NCBI GenBank assembly: GCA_025210475.1 | Contig: JAOARW010000070.1 | Location: 1 to 64,000, forward strand | Reading direction: 5' to 3' | Length of the DNA stretch: 64,000 bases | Source of the DNA: Carboxylicivirga sp. | GTDB lineage: Bacteria > Bacteroidota > Bacteroidia > Bacteroidales > Marinilabiliaceae | Part shown: positions 30,251 to 38,961 of the stretch, piece after piece | Layout of the letters: each line of letters opens with the position of its first letter | Numbering within the stretch: position 1 is the first letter of the stretch | Made by a program: the position numbers and the translations under genes | Notes under the pieces: model-generated | Seen by the model: only the letters and a program-made list of their open reading frames with translations | Databases searched by the model: none | What the model was told of the DNA's origin: nothing

Positions 30251-30658
30251 ATGGGGATTGTAGTTTTTCTTAGCAATTATAAGAAAGATGAAACTAATCC
30301 AGTTCAAGAATTAGAATTAAAAAACACGAGTTGGAGTCAAAAAGGTTTTGACTTGGAAGATGAATGGAAAGCTCCCGTTAAAGGCTCAGACTTGTTTATT
30401 TTGTTTAAGGAAGATGGCCAAATTGATGGACCCGCCGCTTGCAATTGTGTAATTGGAAACTATACAAATAATGGTAACTCCGTTGAAATGCAGGTATCAA
30501 CAGCAAGTATGATGCTTTGTGATGATGCTATTATGAATCAAGAACAGATGTTTATTGACTATTTGAATAATGTAGAACGTATAAAACAAGCAGTTTCAGA
30601 ATTAAAGATTGTCAGCTTAAAAGGGGTGACCGTTCATTTATTACCCAAAAAAGACTAA
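30251..30658 (+). CDS. META-domain protein with damaged signal region
   Basis: The reading frame gives 135 residues. Positions about 22-130 fit a META (HslJ-like) domain: an opening TSW-like segment, DGQIDGPAACNCVIGNY, then ASMMLCDDAIMNQEQMF and a closing strand-rich part. These small exported proteins are linked to stress and envelope functions, but their biochemical role is poorly known. A start at 30216 (MKK) would give a normal lipoprotein signal if one base were added in the AAAAA/TTTTT stretch at 30219-30231: FLKFIVVSMGIVVFLSNYKK. There, NY stands where SC would form the lipobox. The gene may therefore be damaged by a frameshift plus a Cys-to-Tyr change, or translated without lipidation. 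Confidence 0.65.
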   Translation: MGIVVFLSNYKKDETNPVQELELKNTSWSQKGFDLEDEWKAPVKGSDLFILFKEDGQIDGPAACNCVIGNYTNNGNSVEMQVSTASMMLCDDAIMNQEQMFIDYLNNVERIKQAVSELKIVSLKGVTVHLLPKKD

Positions 30659-30679
30659 GATTTTAATAAAGATAACATT

Positions 30680-30717
30680 TACTACTCGCTAAGTAATAGA
30701 AGAGTAGTACTACTTTT
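30680..30717 (+). terminator. Probable rho-independent terminator
   Basis: TACTACTC (30680-30687) pairs with GAGTAGTA (30702-30709) and is followed by CTACTTTTTAT. It lies just after the META-domain gene. Confidence 0.6.
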
Positions 30718-30728
30718 TATACCTATTT

Positions 30729-31772
30729 ATGATGAAAAAGAAACTACTGTCTTTTGCCGTGATAGTATTGTTTACTGCTTGTTCTAAAGATGAGTTGTCA
30801 ACATTAACCTCGGTTATTACGCTGGAGAAAAAGCAAGACCGGATAATATTAAGCGGAGAACGCTCACATTCCGAATCGAATGAAGATCTAAAATACAATT
30901 GGATTTGTGATAATTCGACTGTTTTAATTAATGGAAAGAATAAGTCAGAAGCATTTTTTATTTATCCAGATTCAGATGCACCATCTCATATTTCCATAAG
31001 CCTGGAGATAAATAATAAGCTTGATAAACATATGGCAACTGAAATAATAGAATTGCCAGCTTTCAACGATCATATTACTGAATGGGGCCTTGGAGATCTT
31101 GCCTACGATAGAGTTAGCAACAATGTTAATTACAATTGGTATTATGATCAAATGAATACGGGTGATCATAGTATGAATAATTGTGGACCAAGCGTAGTTA
31201 CAATGGCTGCCAAATGGTTTGATGTGAATTATTCAAAAACACCAGAGTATGCACGCTCTAAATATTATCCTAACGGAGGTTGGTGGTATACATATAACAT
31301 TATGGATTTTCTCGAAGATGTTGAAGTGAATCGCTGGATTGTCCCATTCATCGAAAAATCAGTAGACGAAAATTGGTTAGAAAAATCTGCAGATATTATC
31401 ACTAATCAACTAAAAGAGGGGAATATCCTAATTTTATGTCTGGATATGCATTTGATAAGAAGTGAATCAAATCAAAACTATAGGATAGATAAGTTCTATG
31501 GTACATCCGATGGATGGGGTCATTTTATAGTAGTAAAGGGCTTTCGGTTAGTTGATGGAATTTTGTTTTTAGAGGTTTATGATCCTTACTGTTGGGGAGT
31601 GCAAAATATAGATGGGACGCTAAAAGGTAAGAACCGTTATTATCGGGCCAATGATGTATTAAATTCGACCCAATCATGGTGGCATAATTCCATTGTCGTT
31701 TCTAGACAAACAAACTCTGATCCTCAATATATATCAAAAGAGACGGCTATCGAACATGCCTGGGGAAGATAA
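30729..31772 (+). CDS. Lipoprotein with C39-like (papain-fold) cysteine peptidase domain
   Basis: The 347-residue protein has a lipobox (LFTACSKDE). A beta-rich N-terminal domain of about 90 residues contains YNWICDNSTVLING, a Ig/PKD-like pattern. The C-terminal domain shows a peptidase_C39-like layout: MNNCGPSVVTMAAKWF carries the putative nucleophile Cys at about residue 153, WGHFIVVKGF the His, and LEVYDPY the Asp. This fold includes secreted cysteine peptidases and bacteriocin-leader peptidases. As a lone surface or periplasmic lipoprotein it is more likely a protease than part of an ABC exporter. It follows a terminator and stands alone; the next gene is 180 bases on. Confidence 0.65.
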   Translation: MMKKKLLSFAVIVLFTACSKDELSTLTSVITLEKKQDRIILSGERSHSESNEDLKYNWICDNSTVLINGKNKSEAFFIYPDSDAPSHISISLEINNKLDKHMATEIIELPAFNDHITEWGLGDLAYDRVSNNVNYNWYYDQMNTGDHSMNNCGPSVVTMAAKWFDVNYSKTPEYARSKYYPNGGWWYTYNIMDFLEDVEVNRWIVPFIEKSVDENWLEKSADIITNQLKEGNILILCLDMHLIRSESNQNYRIDKFYGTSDGWGHFIVVKGFRLVDGILFLEVYDPYCWGVQNIDGTLKGKNRYYRANDVLNSTQSWWHNSIVVSRQTNSDPQYISKETAIEHAWGR

Positions 31773-31954
31773 ATAATTAAAGGATTTTTTAGAAGTTTAG
31801 GGGTAAAGTATCAGGGGTACTAAAAACATATTAAAGGTCCGTAAATAACAGTAATAAGAATGATGCATAATTTGATTATACTTGAGAGGCATATTAGAAG
31901 GAGGGATAGACAATTAACGACCGAGTTTAATTTTTATAATAAAACCAATCTATC

Positions 31955-34900
31955 ATGAAAAAAATATTACTATTCATAGGAATCATATATCTAACAAGTT
32001 GCCGAACAAATCATGAGGAGCAACTGATGTTTTTGAATAAAAATGCTTATGAACACCCAGTATGGGAAGAAATGATATTGCAGGAGAAGATAAAAGTAGC
32101 AGATGTGATATTAGCTTTCAAAGCTTATCGCTCCACTCATGATTTGGATGAGGAAGCCATTGAACATTTTGAAAAGCTGGAAAAGCGAATGAAGAAAGGG
32201 CAAAATAGTCAGGGCTACGTCATTTCAGAATTAGGGAAATATAGAAAATTGCAGGCATTCCGACAGGCACATCAAAATGATAAAAAAGCAAGCACCAATT
32301 ATAGCCGTATGGCTTCTTCATTTAAAGCAGAAACGCCTAATAAGAACAGCTACGGTAGTTGGGAAAATATAGGGCCCTTTGGAGACCCGGAGGTACAGTG
32401 GTCTGCCACTGGAAATGGTGCGATTCAGTATTTGGAAATGCACCCTCAAAATTCTGCCATCATGTATGCCTGTTCGCGAAATGGAGGTTTGTGGAAAACA
32501 GTTAATTATGGAAATAACTGGACTCCTGAAACAGATTACTTTGCAACCAACAATACTTCTTGTATTGAAGTTTGTCCGCAAAATCCTTCTATATTATACT
32601 TAGGAGCAGCTGAAGATCAAAAAATATGGTATTCGTCTGACGGTGGAAGTACCTGGGACGACAGAAGTACAGGTATTAGTGGAAGCATTTACGATGTGCA
32701 TTCTGATCCGGCCAATGCAACTCGCGCACTTGTAGCTACAAGCAATGGTGTTTTTCTCACAACTAATTCGGGACAATCATGGACTAAAAAGGTAAATGGA
32801 AAATATACTGATATTGATTTAACCGATAACTGGGATTTAATAGCGGTTTCAGATGACAATGATTTTATTGAACCGGCTTTTTATTTCTCAAAAGACAAAG
32901 GAGATTCATTCAAAAAGGTTTCGGTTATATCCAGCCCGTCACTTGTTGATCGTTTTTACCTCGCTATTCATAAAACAGTAACAGGTGCATCAAAAGTGTT
33001 CGCATATGGTTTGTTAAATGGCAATAGCCCAACCCGTTTTATTGGTTTATGGACATCGGATTACAATCCGAATCCGGTAGACGGGACGTCGTTTTTCAAT
33101 TTTACCCGAGTAAAACACCCCACATATAATTATCCCAACGGGCCTGTTCCTTTAGTTTATGCAAACAATGCCAATGGTTTTAAGGAAGAAGGTTCTGATT
33201 ATTACGGTAGTGTTAACCCTTATAGCACTGCAACCTGGATAAGTGACTTTTTTGTAAGCCCTAATCATCCTAATCGGCTACTGACACTGCGTGAAAAGTT
33301 TTGGGGAAGTGAGGATGGTGGTGTGATTTGGGAACAAAAACCGAGTTATGGATCAAGTAACTGGGCCGATAATCGTTATGTGACCATGAATGTGGCTAAG
33401 GATACTCTTTATTGGTGCAACGATGGGGGTATCTGGTGCATTAAAGAAGACGATTTATTTCCGACAAGCGCCCAGGTTAGTGCAGTCGGAATGAGCAAAA
33501 CCGCATATATTAACAGTAAGGTAGTGAGTAAAAACGGGGATATTTGTGTTTCAGAAGGTTCTCAAATGGACGTTAGTCAAATGAACAAAGGTGTTTTTAT
33601 GACCGGGGGGCAGGATATAGGCCAGGTTTTTACCCGAAATGGACGGGATAGTCATGTTGCTTCTGCCGATGTATACCGGGGAAGGATTAAACCCAATGAT
33701 GATACAAAGTTTATCACAGGTGCATTAAAAGTAAATATAGTCGGAAAACCGGGTTCTTTTTATGTAAAAGACAATATTGAAGCAGACTATTTTAATACTG
33801 ATCGCTTATACGGATTCACCGAAACTAAAGATGGTCATACTCCCTATTTAGTCCGTTCACCACAAGGAAAAGATGCATGGCAGGTAAATGGTTTTTTAGG
33901 CGAGAACCAGGCTAATATGCTTGGTCATTCATGGACCCCGGTACACAACAACTGGGAAGAGCTTTCCTTAAAGACCGTTGGCGTAAATTACCTAATTCCC
34001 GGAAGTTTTGAGCAATCAAGGGCTAATAAAGAGCTTGCCTTTGCAGGTGATGAATTTAGAAGCCGGATTTTTTATACCGAAAACCTGTCGGACGCTTCAC
34101 CTACTTGGAAAGAACTACCTGTTTCACCTAAGGCTTCATGCTACCGGATTGCAACACATCAGTATAATGAGAATATTATTGCTGTAGCAACTAATACGGG
34201 AGTATACCTTTCAAAAGACAAAGGACAAACGTGGAGAGAGAGAGGACAATTTCCGGAAACAAACCCGGTTGCAGTCTTAATGGACAAAAATACTTCTGAG
34301 GGTATCTATGTAATGACAGAGCTTACTGTTTATTACATAGATGAGAGTTTATCTGACTGGATTGAATTTAATAAAGGATTACCATTGCAAAACCTTTCGG
34401 ATATGCGCATTGCCTATTTTCCGGATAATGATAACCGGTTATATGTTTCAAAGTATGGACGAGGAGTGTGGGCATCCAGCTTATATTCCAACATAAAAAA
34501 TAACGCAGGTAAACCTAAAGCCGCATTTTCACTTTATGGCAATAGTTTGTCTCAAATTGAAAGTGGAGAGCGAATCACTTTAATTAATCAGTCTTTAAAC
34601 GCAACAAATGTAGAATGGAAAATTGAGAAAGGAAATCAGTTAATCTATCGTTCATCGTATAAAAATCCGCAGGTTATCTTCTCTTCACCGGGATATTATA
34701 AGGTAACATTAACAGCATCAAATAATAATGGCTCTGATGTTCTTTTTAAAGACAACTATATACAAGTTAAAGATGCTGCTGCAACACCAATATGTAAACT
34801 AACAGCTACAGGTGAATTGCCATGGTATAAAGGAATTGCCCAAGTGAGTATGAATTCAGATACGTATGAAACATCATCCGGTTTAAACTATATTAAAGCA

Positions 34901-36502
34901 CATAAAGTTTTTGAAATACAAGTTGATGAGCCTGTTTATTTAACCGTTAAGGATGTTTACCCGGAGTATAATTTTTATATAAAAGCTTGGATAGATTTTA
35001 ATGGTGATGGCGACTTTGATGATGCAGGTGAAGAGGTTGCGACCTCAGGCGGAAAAGTTGAAAATTTTACACAATCAATCTCCATTCCGTCAACCGCTAC
35101 GTTAGCCATGCCTCTATTAATGCGGATTGCCTCGGTTGAAGCGGATTCTCCTCCTACCGCTTGCCAAACTTCAGGAACATATCAAACAATTGATTTTAAC
35201 ATTATAATTAAGTCTGTTCCTAAACTTCGTGCCTCTCATCTTATCCAATCCAAAAACAGTGCTACGCTGCGTGCCACCTACTCCGATGTTGGACAAAGCG
35301 TTAATGCCGGGTTTGTTTATTCAAGATACGATGGAGAATTAACGATGGATAATTCCTATGTCGTAATTTATAACCAGGCATTAAATCAAAATGGAGATTA
35401 CGCCATGCTAATTGATGACCTGGAGTACAATTCTACTTATTATTACCAACCCTTTGTTCGCGATAAGCAAGGGGTTTATTATGGTGAAAAACAAACTATT
35501 CAGCTCGATCAGTTCTCAATGCCAATGGCCGAAAGTTTGATTGCGTTGAAATTGAGAGATAACCTTTGGAAGATTAAAGGAGTGGTCTTTCCCGAAAACA
35601 ATTTTTTGGATGATTTATCCATTGAGTATGGCAATAACAATTTTGCTAACCATGTAAACTTTAATCCTTCGTTATATCCTACTTCGTCTAAGTACTCAAT
35701 CAATACCGAAATCAATACTTCTCAGGGTAATACGTATCAGTTCAGGATTAAATATAGTTTAAACGGAAAAACCTATTACAGTAATATAAAATCCTTTACC
35801 ACAAATCAAACCACCTGTATTCCGGTTGTTGGAGAAGGTACTTCATCCATTAACATCATTAAAAAAGTAACTTTTAACGGTGTTAGTAAAAACAGTTCGG
35901 GAAATTACGGTTACGAAGACTTTTCACACATAATACATAATGTAAAAAAAGATAATAATTATGCTCTATCTATTATAGGAGACTATGATTACAATTATAG
36001 GGTTTATATGGATTGGAACAATGATGGGGATTTTGATGACTATCATGAATTAATTACCGAAGGAACTCCAACTAACGATATATTTGATACGACAATAAAA
36101 ATACCAACAGACGATATTGTTACAAAAACACCAATACGCATGAGGGTTGTGGCATATAATGGTGATGCAAATGCTTGTACGGCTAGTTTGGGTGAATTTG
36201 AAGATTATACAATTTTGGTAGAAGAATCAAATACATTAATTGAAGGAGCTGATAAAGTGACATTTAATATTTATCCGAATCCTGTTAGAAATGATTTAAC
36301 TATAGAATATTCAGGATATCTTAAAGGAAAATGTTTTGTTGAAATTTATGATTTGAAAGGAAGTTTAGTATTTAATAAGCAAATATTTATTGAATCATCT
36401 ACTACGGAGTTGGATGTAAGTGATTTGAAAAATGGAATGTATCTATTAATTTTAAAAAATCATATTGATGTAAGACAAAGAAAATTATTTATAACTAATT
36501 AA
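31955..36502 (+). CDS. Giant Asp-box propeller protein with PKD, two GEVED domains and T9SS tail
   Basis: The 1515-residue protein starts with a lipoprotein-like signal (IIYLTSCRTNH). The N-terminal two thirds contain sortilin/BNR-type Asp-box repeats (YSSDGGSTWDD, LTTNSGQSWTKK, YLSKDKGQTWRE and others), which form beta-propellers as in secreted glycosidases, sialidases and adhesins. A PKD-like domain is near residues 855-945, followed by two GEVED-type modules marked by AWIDFNGDGDFDDAGEE and MDWNNDGDFDDYHEL. The end is a type IX secretion tail (NIYPNPVRNDLTIEY, GMYLLILKN). It is probably a surface adhesin or binding protein; I see no confident catalytic site. A lipobox and a T9SS tail in one protein are an unusual combination. 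Confidence 0.8.
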   Translation: MKKILLFIGIIYLTSCRTNHEEQLMFLNKNAYEHPVWEEMILQEKIKVADVILAFKAYRSTHDLDEEAIEHFEKLEKRMKKGQNSQGYVISELGKYRKLQAFRQAHQNDKKASTNYSRMASSFKAETPNKNSYGSWENIGPFGDPEVQWSATGNGAIQYLEMHPQNSAIMYACSRNGGLWKTVNYGNNWTPETDYFATNNTSCIEVCPQNPSILYLGAAEDQKIWYSSDGGSTWDDRSTGISGSIYDVHSDPANATRALVATSNGVFLTTNSGQSWTKKVNGKYTDIDLTDNWDLIAVSDDNDFIEPAFYFSKDKGDSFKKVSVISSPSLVDRFYLAIHKTVTGASKVFAYGLLNGNSPTRFIGLWTSDYNPNPVDGTSFFNFTRVKHPTYNYPNGPVPLVYANNANGFKEEGSDYYGSVNPYSTATWISDFFVSPNHPNRLLTLREKFWGSEDGGVIWEQKPSYGSSNWADNRYVTMNVAKDTLYWCNDGGIWCIKEDDLFPTSAQVSAVGMSKTAYINSKVVSKNGDICVSEGSQMDVSQMNKGVFMTGGQDIGQVFTRNGRDSHVASADVYRGRIKPNDDTKFITGALKVNIVGKPGSFYVKDNIEADYFNTDRLYGFTETKDGHTPYLVRSPQGKDAWQVNGFLGENQANMLGHSWTPVHNNWEELSLKTVGVNYLIPGSFEQSRANKELAFAGDEFRSRIFYTENLSDASPTWKELPVSPKASCYRIATHQYNENIIAVATNTGVYLSKDKGQTWRERGQFPETNPVAVLMDKNTSEGIYVMTELTVYYIDESLSDWIEFNKGLPLQNLSDMRIAYFPDNDNRLYVSKYGRGVWASSLYSNIKNNAGKPKAAFSLYGNSLSQIESGERITLINQSLNATNVEWKIEKGNQLIYRSSYKNPQVIFSSPGYYKVTLTASNNNGSDVLFKDNYIQVKDAAATPICKLTATGELPWYKGIAQVSMNSDTYETSSGLNYIKAHKVFEIQVDEPVYLTVKDVYPEYNFYIKAWIDFNGDGDFDDAGEEVATSGGKVENFTQSISIPSTATLAMPLLMRIASVEADSPPTACQTSGTYQTIDFNIIIKSVPKLRASHLIQSKNSATLRATYSDVGQSVNAGFVYSRYDGELTMDNSYVVIYNQALNQNGDYAMLIDDLEYNSTYYYQPFVRDKQGVYYGEKQTIQLDQFSMPMAESLIALKLRDNLWKIKGVVFPENNFLDDLSIEYGNNNFANHVNFNPSLYPTSSKYSINTEINTSQGNTYQFRIKYSLNGKTYYSNIKSFTTNQTTCIPVVGEGTSSINIIKKVTFNGVSKNSSGNYGYEDFSHIIHNVKKDNNYALSIIGDYDYNYRVYMDWNNDGDFDDYHELITEGTPTNDIFDTTIKIPTDDIVTKTPIRMRVVAYNGDANACTASLGEFEDYTILVEESNTLIEGADKVTFNIYPNPVRNDLTIEYSGYLKGKCFVEIYDLKGSLVFNKQIFIESSTTELDVSDLKNGMYLLILKNHIDVRQRKLFITN

Positions 36503-36609
36503 TCAAGTTACATACATAATGTAATCTAGTTTAATTGTAATAGGTAAGATTTAATGAAACAGACAATGTGACTTAGTTAGTGTTCCATCGTTCACTCTAT
36601 ATCTTTCGT

Positions 36610-36660
36610 TTTCCTATCAATATTGTTCCCTGCAAAGTATTGAAGTGTATTGATAGGGAA
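36610..36660. repeat. Inverted repeat in the 36.5-37.1 kb spacer
   Basis: CCTATCAATA (36613-36622) pairs with TATTGATAGG (36648-36657), and the stem extends outward through a T-G wobble and T-A pairs. The loop is 25 bases. It lies about 110 bases after the long plus-strand gene and may be a terminator or an mRNA 3' structure. Confidence 0.55.
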
Positions 36661-36743
36661 AACCATCTGATACCTTCATAAACTGTCAGATAGATCATAC
36701 TTGGCAGAACAAGCAGTGGCAAGTAAAATTGAGTATTTATATT

Positions 36744-36785
36744 GACTAGTCCTAAATAACCGCCACAGATTATTTAGAACTAGTC
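36744..36785. repeat. 16-bp near-perfect inverted repeat
   Basis: The arms are 36744-36759 (GACTAGTCCTAAATAA) and 36770-36785. They pair at 15 of 16 positions around a 10-base loop. It lies between convergent genes, has no long T-run, and the rest of this 600-base spacer shows no gene. Confidence 0.65.
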
Positions 36786-37085
36786 ATATAGTTACAAACT
36801 AGATGTGTTTAACGATGAAATTCTATTTTTTTCACAACAACCTCCTCTAGTGTATTAATGTGGTTTGTAATTATCTCATTAAGATAAGATATATGTGACC
36901 TTCCCATCAATGTTGACAATCACAAAATCATATTCAACCAAAATTTTCAATGCTATTTGTTGCGAAGGTTGGCAAAATCTATATTAATCATTCCTAAAAC
37001 TGGGAGCACAGTCTCAATGTTTTAGTTTCTTCTTTGAAGAAATGGTTCAATTTAAATAGCTGAACCATGCTGTTTTGAACTTACA

Positions 37086-37116
37086 AATTTGATACGATAG
37101 TATCAAATTATTTTTT
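37086..37116 (+). terminator. Hairpin followed by T-run between convergent genes
   Basis: AATTTGATAC (37086-37095) pairs exactly with GTATCAAATT (37100-37109) and is followed by ATTTTTTAAG on the plus strand. It overlaps the stop codon of the minus-strand gene. Confidence 0.6.
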
Positions 37117-37761
37117 AAGATAAGAAGTATCCTTGAATATAATAAATTTTCCAAAGCTTATTTTACAATCTACGGTTTCAGTTGAAGATGTACTACCTAT
37201 ACCTTTGCTGTAGGTGGTAATTGTTAATCTGTAGCTTGAGCTTAGTTGATCTGATCCTTCACTGGTGGCAGACCACATAATGACTTTTTCTGGCTGTTCA
37301 TGATATTTATATGTGCCAAACCCATCATTATTAAAATGATAAACAACAATTTGACCACTACATTCATTTTCCCATGTTCCAACTATTTTTTCTGGAACCT
37401 CATTTGTTTTAAAATCTAATGTTCCTTCTCCAATATTCGCTCCGCCAGTGTTTTTTGCTATTATCTTTACGGTATAATTGCAATCTGCTTTCAACTCCTT
37501 AAGATTGTATGTTAAATTCTTACCTGCATCAATTGAAACCTCATATTTTAACTCTTGATTCTTTAAACCATATTCCATATCATACGAAAGCACACCTTCA
37601 ACTTGGTTAAAATTTACAGTGGTTGTATGTTCGGTGGTGTTAATTGCTTCAATACTAATGTTAGCAGGTTTAATTTCAACTTCAACTTCATCACTTTCAC
37701 ATGAAGTGTTTAAACAAAGGCCGGTTAAGAATACTGATAAGTATATAATCGCTTTTTTCAT
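37108..37761 (-). CDS. Lipoprotein with fibronectin-III-like domain
   Basis: I start the gene at the ATG at 37761 (MKKAIIYLSVF), where the lipoprotein signal begins; the longer frame from 37791 adds ten residues. The lipobox is LNTSCESDE. Residues about 30-120 form an Fn3-like domain (HTTTVNFNQVEGVLSYDMEY, NYTVKIIAKNTGG). The C-terminal part (about 125-215) begins KIVGTWENE and is beta-rich, like small lipocalin-type domains of Bacteroidota lipoproteins. The function is unknown and it is probably surface or periplasmic. It is a single gene with convergent neighbours. Confidence 0.65.
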   Translation of the reverse strand: MKKAIIYLSVFLTGLCLNTSCESDEVEVEIKPANISIEAINTTEHTTTVNFNQVEGVLSYDMEYGLKNQELKYEVSIDAGKNLTYNLKELKADCNYTVKIIAKNTGGANIGEGTLDFKTNEVPEKIVGTWENECSGQIVVYHFNNDGFGTYKYHEQPEKVIMWSATSEGSDQLSSSYRLTITTYSKGIGSTSSTETVDCKISFGKFIIFKDTSYLKK

Positions 37762-37924
37762 AAAAAAATAATATATTTTGTTCATTATCAATTACGATCT
37801 ATAGTTAGAAAAGTTTCAAATTAACGAATAAAAAATAATAGAGTTCTAAAAATGGCTTCACCCGTTTAAAAGGAAGAAATATTCCGATACTTGCAACAAG
37901 TTAGTATTGCTCGCACATCAAAAA

Positions 37925-37951
37925 TAGGGTAAAATCATTTACTGCTGTTGT
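37925..37951 (+). promoter_or_regulatory. ECF-type promoter element TAGGGT-N14-CTGTTGT
   Basis: TAGGGT at 37925-37930 after an A-tract, 14 bases, then CTGTTGT at 37945-37951. It lies 34 bases before the lipoprotein ATG at 37986. This is one of five matching copies in the window. Confidence 0.7.
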
Positions 37952-37985
37952 TATGGAGAAACACAATTTATTTAAAAAATAGAAA

Positions 37986-38867
37986 ATGAAAATTTTTAAA
38001 GAAACAGTTTGTAAAACATGCTTTAAATCAGTTTTATGCGCATGTGTATTTATAGCAATGAACATTTTGAGCTCGTGCGATAAGGACGAAGCAACAGAAC
38101 CCGATATCGATAAAGGGAATGACCCAAATTTTGTCATCCAGAAGAGCAAAGACAAAGAGATGGAATTCTTTAGCCGAAAAGTAGTTGTCTTTGGAATTGA
38201 TATTTACGCGAGCGAAGGTGTCGAAAATGACAAGTTGTTACATGCAGCCAACGTATTGGCCCAATACCTTGATAATGATGAAGATGGTAATATTGATAAT
38301 GTAGTGGTGGTTGATAAAATGAAGAAGTCGAAAGCCTTTTTGGTCATGTGGAAGAAAGCTTCCGATATTGAAGATATCGAACCTCCTTTTGGACGGATAG
38401 GTCAAGACCTGGGTAGCGATGAAACGACGCCGGACTTTGTAAAAAATGGACGTAAGGGAACATTTGACGGGGCTCTTGAGGAAATATGGCACCTGGTAAG
38501 CGATGCTGGTTACGCCCAGGCATACCCCGAGGAATTTGGTACCCGAAAAGGAACACAAATTGCCAAAGCCATGGATAAGGCACGAGGAGGCTTCTTTGAA
38601 GAAGTACCTGAATCTTACCCGGACAATGCTTGGTTTACTTATGATGACGAAACTTGTGATTACAGCTCACAGATAAGCGAATACTTTTATTGGGGGTTAT
38701 CATCTGTTTTGGGAGCTCAGGAAAACCGCTTAAGTGAAATAGGAAATGAATGGAAACTGAATACAAAACAAAAAGTTGAACAAACTGATACAGATTTAAT
38801 GACTCTATTAAATAATGCGACTTACAAATTACCTATAAAATTGCCAGATGGCAGCTATAAGCATTAA
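37986..38867 (+). CDS. Lipoprotein of unknown function, putative ECF regulon member
   Basis: The 293-residue protein has a long N-terminal signal and a lipobox (ILSSCDKDE). I do not recognise the family. Notable segments are DNDEDGNIDNVVVVDKM, an acidic calcium-binding-like stretch (about residues 95-111), and EEIWHLVSDAGYAQAYPEEF (about 160-179), where Glu, Glu and His could form part of a metal site. Near the C-terminus is SSQISEYFYWGLSSVLGAQ. A metal-dependent hydrolase is possible but unproven. It carries the same promoter element as the nearby sigma factor and receptor genes, so it is probably made together with them. Confidence 0.65.
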   Translation: MKIFKETVCKTCFKSVLCACVFIAMNILSSCDKDEATEPDIDKGNDPNFVIQKSKDKEMEFFSRKVVVFGIDIYASEGVENDKLLHAANVLAQYLDNDEDGNIDNVVVVDKMKKSKAFLVMWKKASDIEDIEPPFGRIGQDLGSDETTPDFVKNGRKGTFDGALEEIWHLVSDAGYAQAYPEEFGTRKGTQIAKAMDKARGGFFEEVPESYPDNAWFTYDDETCDYSSQISEYFYWGLSSVLGAQENRLSEIGNEWKLNTKQKVEQTDTDLMTLLNNATYKLPIKLPDGSYKH

Positions 38868-38880
38868 ATTATTGTTATAT

Positions 38881-38919
38881 CCATGGCAAATCGTGATTTT
38901 CTTGTTTTGCCATGGTTTT
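38881..38919. terminator. Bidirectional terminator hairpin
   Basis: CCATGGCAAA (38881-38890) pairs exactly with TTTGCCATGG (38906-38915), followed by TTTTC. It lies between two convergent genes. Confidence 0.7.
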
Positions 38920-38961
38920 CATCTTAATATTCGATTTTTAATCTAGGCGACAGGAATTACA

